DNA of 64,000 nt, from NCBI GenBank assembly GCA_902362775.1, contig CABIXV010000004.1:48916-112915 (forward strand). The letters are read 5' to 3'. This document shows, in pieces, positions 61,193 to 64,000 of the stretch (the stretch's first letter is position 1; each line of letters begins with the position of its first letter). This DNA comes from Clostridiales bacterium (lineage in GTDB: Bacteria > Bacillota > Clostridia > Oscillospirales > Oscillospiraceae). The notes under the pieces were generated by a model. The model was given only the letters and a program-made list of their open reading frames with translations, did not search any database and was not told the origin of the DNA. The position numbers and the translations under genes were made by a program.

Positions 61193-61621
61193 ATGATTTC
61201 ACTGACAAAGAGTACTGCAAGATATATTGGCAAGCTGTCTAACAAGCTGCGCAGGAAATTAGATATGCTTTCTTCACGAAAAGAGTTTAGCGGCTCTCAG
61301 GGAAGAACGCTCCACTTTTTACTTGCACAGACAGAAGATGTATTTCAAAAGGATATTGAAGAAGAATATAGCATACGCCCGTCTACTGCCACAGAATTAT
61401 TAAAGCAAATGGAAAAAAACGGGCTTATTGTCCGTGAACCAGTTGCCTATGATAATCGGTTAAAGAAAATCGTTGTGACTGATAAAGCGTTGCTATATAA
61501 GCAACAGGTCATAGAGGACTTGACCGCATTGGAGGAAACGCTTGTAAAGGGCATTTCCGAAGCGGATTTACAGGTCTTTTTCAAGGTAATTGAGAAAATG
61601 ATGGATAACTTGTCTGAATGA
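61193..61621 (+). CDS. MarR-family transcriptional regulator
   Basis: A 142-residue regulator with a winged helix (QKDIEEEYSIRPSTATELLK, then QMEKNGLIVREPVAYDNRLK with the wing arginine, and the dimerisation helices at both ends). It probably represses itself and the downstream efflux gene until a ligand binds; both genes carry the same dyad in front. AT-rich compared with the mobilization genes, so acquired separately. ATG at 61193 behind aaggagcggctt. Confidence 0.88.
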   Translation: MISLTKSTARYIGKLSNKLRRKLDMLSSRKEFSGSQGRTLHFLLAQTEDVFQKDIEEEYSIRPSTATELLKQMEKNGLIVREPVAYDNRLKKIVVTDKALLYKQQVIEDLTALEETLVKGISEADLQVFFKVIEKMMDNLSE

Positions 61622-61659
61622 AAATTTTAGATGTGTTATCCAAAATTTTCAAGCAAATA

Positions 61660-61673
61660 CTTAGGAAACTAAC
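61660..61673 (+). promoter_or_regulatory. Second MarR operator copy, upstream of the MATE gene
   Basis: cttag-gaaa-ctaac, identical over the first 13 positions to the operator at 61166-61179, in the 79-base gap between marR and the efflux gene. Confidence 0.7.
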
Positions 61674-61700
61674 TTATAAAATGAAAGAGAGGTACGAAAC

Positions 61701-63068
61701 ATGAATGAAAAAAATGATTTTTCGACAGGGAAATTGTTTCCTATGATTTTGAGGTATTCTATTCCAGCGGCGATTTCACTTCTGATTACGGCAATTTATA
61801 ACATTGTTGACCGTATTTTTGTAGGAAACTTTAACGGTACTTCCGCATTGGCCGGACTATCAATCTGCTTCCCTCTTTCCTACATGATGATGGCTTTTGG
61901 GCTTACTTGTAGTGCGGGCGGGTCTTCGCTGTTTAGCCTGTTTGCAGGAAAAGAAGATCAGAAAAATATGAACCGTTCCTTTGGGAACGCATTGATATTG
62001 GCCTTTTTTTCCGAAATTTTGCTATCTGTACTTTTGCTTATCTTTGCAAATCCTATTCTCAAGGTATTTGGAGTGACCGAAACAGCATACGAATATGCGT
62101 TTGAATATTACAGAATTGTTGCATTGGGGTGCTTATTTCAAGGACTTACGCAGGTTTTCTGTGACTTTGTGCGTGTTTCTGGAAAGCCTGTTTTGGGTAT
62201 GTGTGTAACAGGGGTTGGCGCTGTAACAAATATTATTCTTGACGCTGTATTTGTTGCTGTTTTGGACTTAGGTGTTACAGGCGCAGCTTGGGCTACTGTA
62301 ATAGGGCAAATTCTTTCCGCACTGTTTGGCACATATCTTGTCTTGACGGGCTATACGAAAGTAGAGATTAAAAAAGAAACATTTTCCTTTAATTTTGAGC
62401 TTTCCAAAAAAATTATATCCTGTGGATTTGCTTTCTGGATCGCACAAATGGCTATGGGGCTAATCAGTCTTGTTTATAACAGCCAGTTAGGCAAGTATGG
62501 CGGTGACACAGCTATTAGCGTGTATGCTGTTGTCGCAAGTATTATGACCTTTGTAATCATGCCTGCAAGCGGCATCAGTCAAGGAATTCAGCCTATTGTT
62601 GGCAATAACTTTGGAGCAGGAAATTACAAGAGAGTTATGGCCACCTTGTATCAGGCATCTGCTTTTTCAGTTGGCGTTACCTGTGTTATCTGGTTCATTG
62701 TTATGTTTTTTCCAGAAGCGCTTCTGTTAGCGTTTGGCGCTTCTGAAGAAATGTTGGAAATTGGAGTTGCAGGATTGAGAACAAATTTTTGTATCACACC
62801 CATTCTGGGCTTTGTCATGCTTGTTACAACATTTTTTCAGTCGATTGCAAAACCGATTCCGTCAATCGTAATTACATTTTTAAGACAGATTCTATTTCTG
62901 ATACCATTCATCTATGTTTTTCCTATGCTTTGGGACATTAACGGTATTTTTGTGGCACAACCCGTCAGTGACGCATTGGCATTGATACTTTCTATTGTTC
63001 TTGTTGTTCGAGAACAGCGACAACTGTATAGCGGGGAAAGTAACCATTTGAATAAGGCTATACTGTAA
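61701..63068 (+). CDS. MATE family multidrug efflux transporter (MepA-like)
   Basis: A 455-residue transporter with twelve predicted membrane helices. Signature regions include LRYSIPAAISLLITAIYNIV, DRIFVGNFNGTSALAGLSIC and, in the second half, ASIMTFVIMPASGISQGIQP. It should export cationic drugs or dyes using a Na+ or H+ gradient. Pairing with a MarR regulator recalls mepR-mepA of staphylococci, an analogy only. AT-rich cargo gene. Behind it lies a hairpin terminator. ATG at 61701 behind gaaagagagg. Confidence 0.92.
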   Translation: MNEKNDFSTGKLFPMILRYSIPAAISLLITAIYNIVDRIFVGNFNGTSALAGLSICFPLSYMMMAFGLTCSAGGSSLFSLFAGKEDQKNMNRSFGNALILAFFSEILLSVLLLIFANPILKVFGVTETAYEYAFEYYRIVALGCLFQGLTQVFCDFVRVSGKPVLGMCVTGVGAVTNIILDAVFVAVLDLGVTGAAWATVIGQILSALFGTYLVLTGYTKVEIKKETFSFNFELSKKIISCGFAFWIAQMAMGLISLVYNSQLGKYGGDTAISVYAVVASIMTFVIMPASGISQGIQPIVGNNFGAGNYKRVMATLYQASAFSVGVTCVIWFIVMFFPEALLLAFGASEEMLEIGVAGLRTNFCITPILGFVMLVTTFFQSIAKPIPSIVITFLRQILFLIPFIYVFPMLWDINGIFVAQPVSDALALILSIVLVVREQRQLYSGESNHLNKAIL

Positions 63069-63117
63069 CCTTACAAACTATTTTGGCGTGAGGAGGTAGG
63101 AATTTACCTCCTTCATC

Positions 63118-63139
63118 GTACCAGAATTCATACCAGAAT
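63118..63139 (+). repeat. Integrase arm-type sites, right end
   Basis: A direct pair gtaccagaat (63118-63127) and ataccagaat (63130-63139), matching the pair at 56377-56397 near the left end. Confidence 0.65.
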
Positions 63140-63158
63140 GAGCCTGAAAAACAGTGAA

Positions 63159-63191
63159 ACAGGGCGGCACTCAATGAGAGTACCGCCCTGT
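63159..63191 (+). terminator. Terminator-like hairpin after the MATE gene
   Basis: The stem acagggcgg / ccgccctgt, with an inner actc/gagt pairing around aat, about 90 bases after the MATE stop. Confidence 0.6.
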
Positions 63192-63255
63192 TCAAACCAT
63201 TGAAATCACTATGTTTTTTTGCTTTTCATATCACTGTGTTTTTCGTTGCAGGTCT

Positions 63256-63300
63256 ATGGCATTCAAGAGGTCAGCGGTTCGATCCCGCTTATCTCCACCA
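63256..63300 (+). repeat. attR of the tRNA-Ala element (45-bp direct repeat)
   Basis: An exact copy of the 3' 45 bases of tRNA-Ala (56227-56271). It is only a tRNA fragment: the preceding bases do not continue the gene. Confidence 0.93.
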
Positions 63301-63320
63301 TCTCAAGGAGAGCTGCTTTC

Positions 63321-63352
63321 AAAAATCCGTTTCCGAAAGGAAATGGATTTTT
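63321..63352 (+). terminator. Original tRNA-Ala operon terminator, displaced by the element
   Basis: A near-perfect stem aaaaatccgtttcc / ggaaatggattttt around gaaa, 20 bases after attR, with T-rich sequence following. Before insertion it would have stood directly behind tRNA-Ala copy 2. The remaining stretch to 63606 has no recognisable gene. Confidence 0.8.
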
Positions 63353-63606
63353 GTTTTATAGGGAACTTTCCCCGACAAACAGTTCTGTTTCATTGGAACA
63401 CCCGCTCCAGATGCCTACCAATGCGGCTCGATATTTCATCTGGGATCGTTGCCCGCTATTTCTACAAAAGCGTACAGTCAACACCTGCTTCCAAGAGCGG
63501 CCAATGAGGACTACAGATGGTCAGATAGAGGCGTAATTCGCCATATTCGTGCTGGCCGAGTTCGCTCTGTGCCTGCCTATATTCTCTGATTTTTACGGGA
63601 AAAGGC

Positions 63607-63634
63607 TTGACTTAAAAATTCTATCGTGTAAAGT
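63607..63634 (+). promoter_or_regulatory. Possible promoter of the nucleotidyltransferase gene
   Basis: -35 TTGACT, a 16-base spacer and -10 TAAAGT, 97 bases before the ATG. A weaker match than the other promoters listed. Confidence 0.45.
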
Positions 63635-63730
63635 AAGTGATGATCCTCTTTTGACTGTAAAAGTCTAGGGGTGGGGCAACTTTACATAGGGCCCCGATCC
63701 GATCTATGAAAGACACAGGAGGCATACAAA

Positions 63731-64000
63731 ATGAACAGACCCGTTTTGGTGGTCATGGCCGCCGGTATGGGCAGCCGATACGGCGGCCTGAAGCAGGTGG
63801 ATCCTGTTGGAAGCCATGGCCAGCTCATCATCGACTACTCCATCTATGATGCCCGGCGGGCAGGCTTTGAGACCGTTATTTTTGTGATCAAGCACGAAAT
63901 CGAGGACACCTTCAAAACAGCCATCGGCAACCGGCTGTCCAGGGTCATCGATGTGAAATACGCCTATCAGCAGCTGGATGACATACCAAAGGGCTACTCT
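63731..64000 (+). CDS. Nucleotidyltransferase family protein (3'-partial)
   Basis: Ninety codons are visible before the window ends. MNRPVLVVMAAGMGSRYGGL has the glycine-rich nucleotide-binding loop (AAGMGSRYGGLKQ) of sugar-nucleotide and related nucleotidyltransferases, followed by VDPVGSHGQLIIDYSIYDA and a Rossmann-like beta-alpha pattern. The substrate cannot be told from this part. ATG at 63731 behind caggaggcataca. It lies just outside the tRNA-Ala element and is a chromosomal gene. Confidence 0.85.
   Translation, partial: MNRPVLVVMAAGMGSRYGGLKQVDPVGSHGQLIIDYSIYDARRAGFETVIFVIKHEIEDTFKTAIGNRLSRVIDVKYAYQQLDDIPKGYS

Noticed and set aside
63256..63300. Third tRNA-Ala gene
   Set aside because: Only the 3' 45 bases are present; the 5' acceptor, D arm and first half of the anticodon stem are missing, so it is the attR repeat.

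Overview
The window looks like the chromosome of a GC-rich anaerobic gut Firmicute of the Clostridia. An Oscillospiraceae type (Flavonifractor/Intestinimonas-like) is my inference. It rests on the T-box-controlled cysE-cysS pair, a rubrerythrin, an EcfA1-EcfA2-EcfT transporter, ClpE and the repertoire of conjugative elements. No rRNA gene and no CRISPR array was seen. About half of the window is mobile DNA.

(1) Positions 1-21925 are most of a large integrative conjugative element (Tn1549/CTn-like, serine-recombinase type) whose left end lies outside the window. The transfer operon runs left to right: TrbL/VirB6, radical SAM protein, PrgI/VirB3, VirB4, DNA methyltransferase, NlpC/P60 hydrolase, DUF4315, DUF4366, topoisomerase III, Cys-rich VLP protein, a large ArdA/ArdC/YodL antirestriction protein broken by one amber codon, and a TTRAP protein. 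A MOBP relaxase and MobC follow on the other strand. Next comes an AT-rich cargo: a strong promoter, an 8-residue leader peptide, two tandem attenuator hairpins, a Cys-rich KTR protein and an RlmN/Cfr-family radical SAM methyltransferase, so a candidate inducible ribosome-protection gene. The right end carries a sigma-like factor, an HTH protein, a structured noncoding stretch, TnpW and the large serine recombinase.

(2) The recombinase end abuts a serine-recombinase gene cut after about 67 codons, so the ICE apparently landed inside a second element. That element (about 21926-29856) carries a MobV relaxase with a recognisable oriT, a CHC2 primase broken by a 5-bp tandem duplication, a P4-type primase/helicase, a zinc-ribbon DUF6076 protein and a sigma-like protein.

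(3) Positions 29864-35994 hold a two-component system divergent from an envelope methionine-sulfoxide repair locus: CD1871A-type CXXC miniprotein, polyferredoxin-like membrane protein, thioredoxin-fold lipoprotein and MsrAB lipoprotein. An IS110 relic sits inside it. Positions 36.0-37.4 kb are decayed gene fragments marking the island edge.

(4) Core-type chromosome runs from 37.5 to 56.3 kb: T-box, cysE, cysS, rubrerythrin, a DivIVA-like protein, a methyltransferase, ecfA1A2T, truA, a DUF5711 protein, CvpA, clpE, a stalk-domain protein, leuS, rpsU and two tandem tRNA-Ala(GGC) genes.

(5) A complete 7.07-kb mobilizable element (56227-63300) sits in the second tRNA-Ala, bounded by exact 45-bp repeats of the tRNA 3' part. 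It encodes a tyrosine integrase, an excisionase-like protein, MobC, a MOBP relaxase, a zinc-ribbon protein and an AT-rich MarR-MATE efflux cargo with two copies of the likely MarR operator. The window ends in the start of a nucleotidyltransferase gene.
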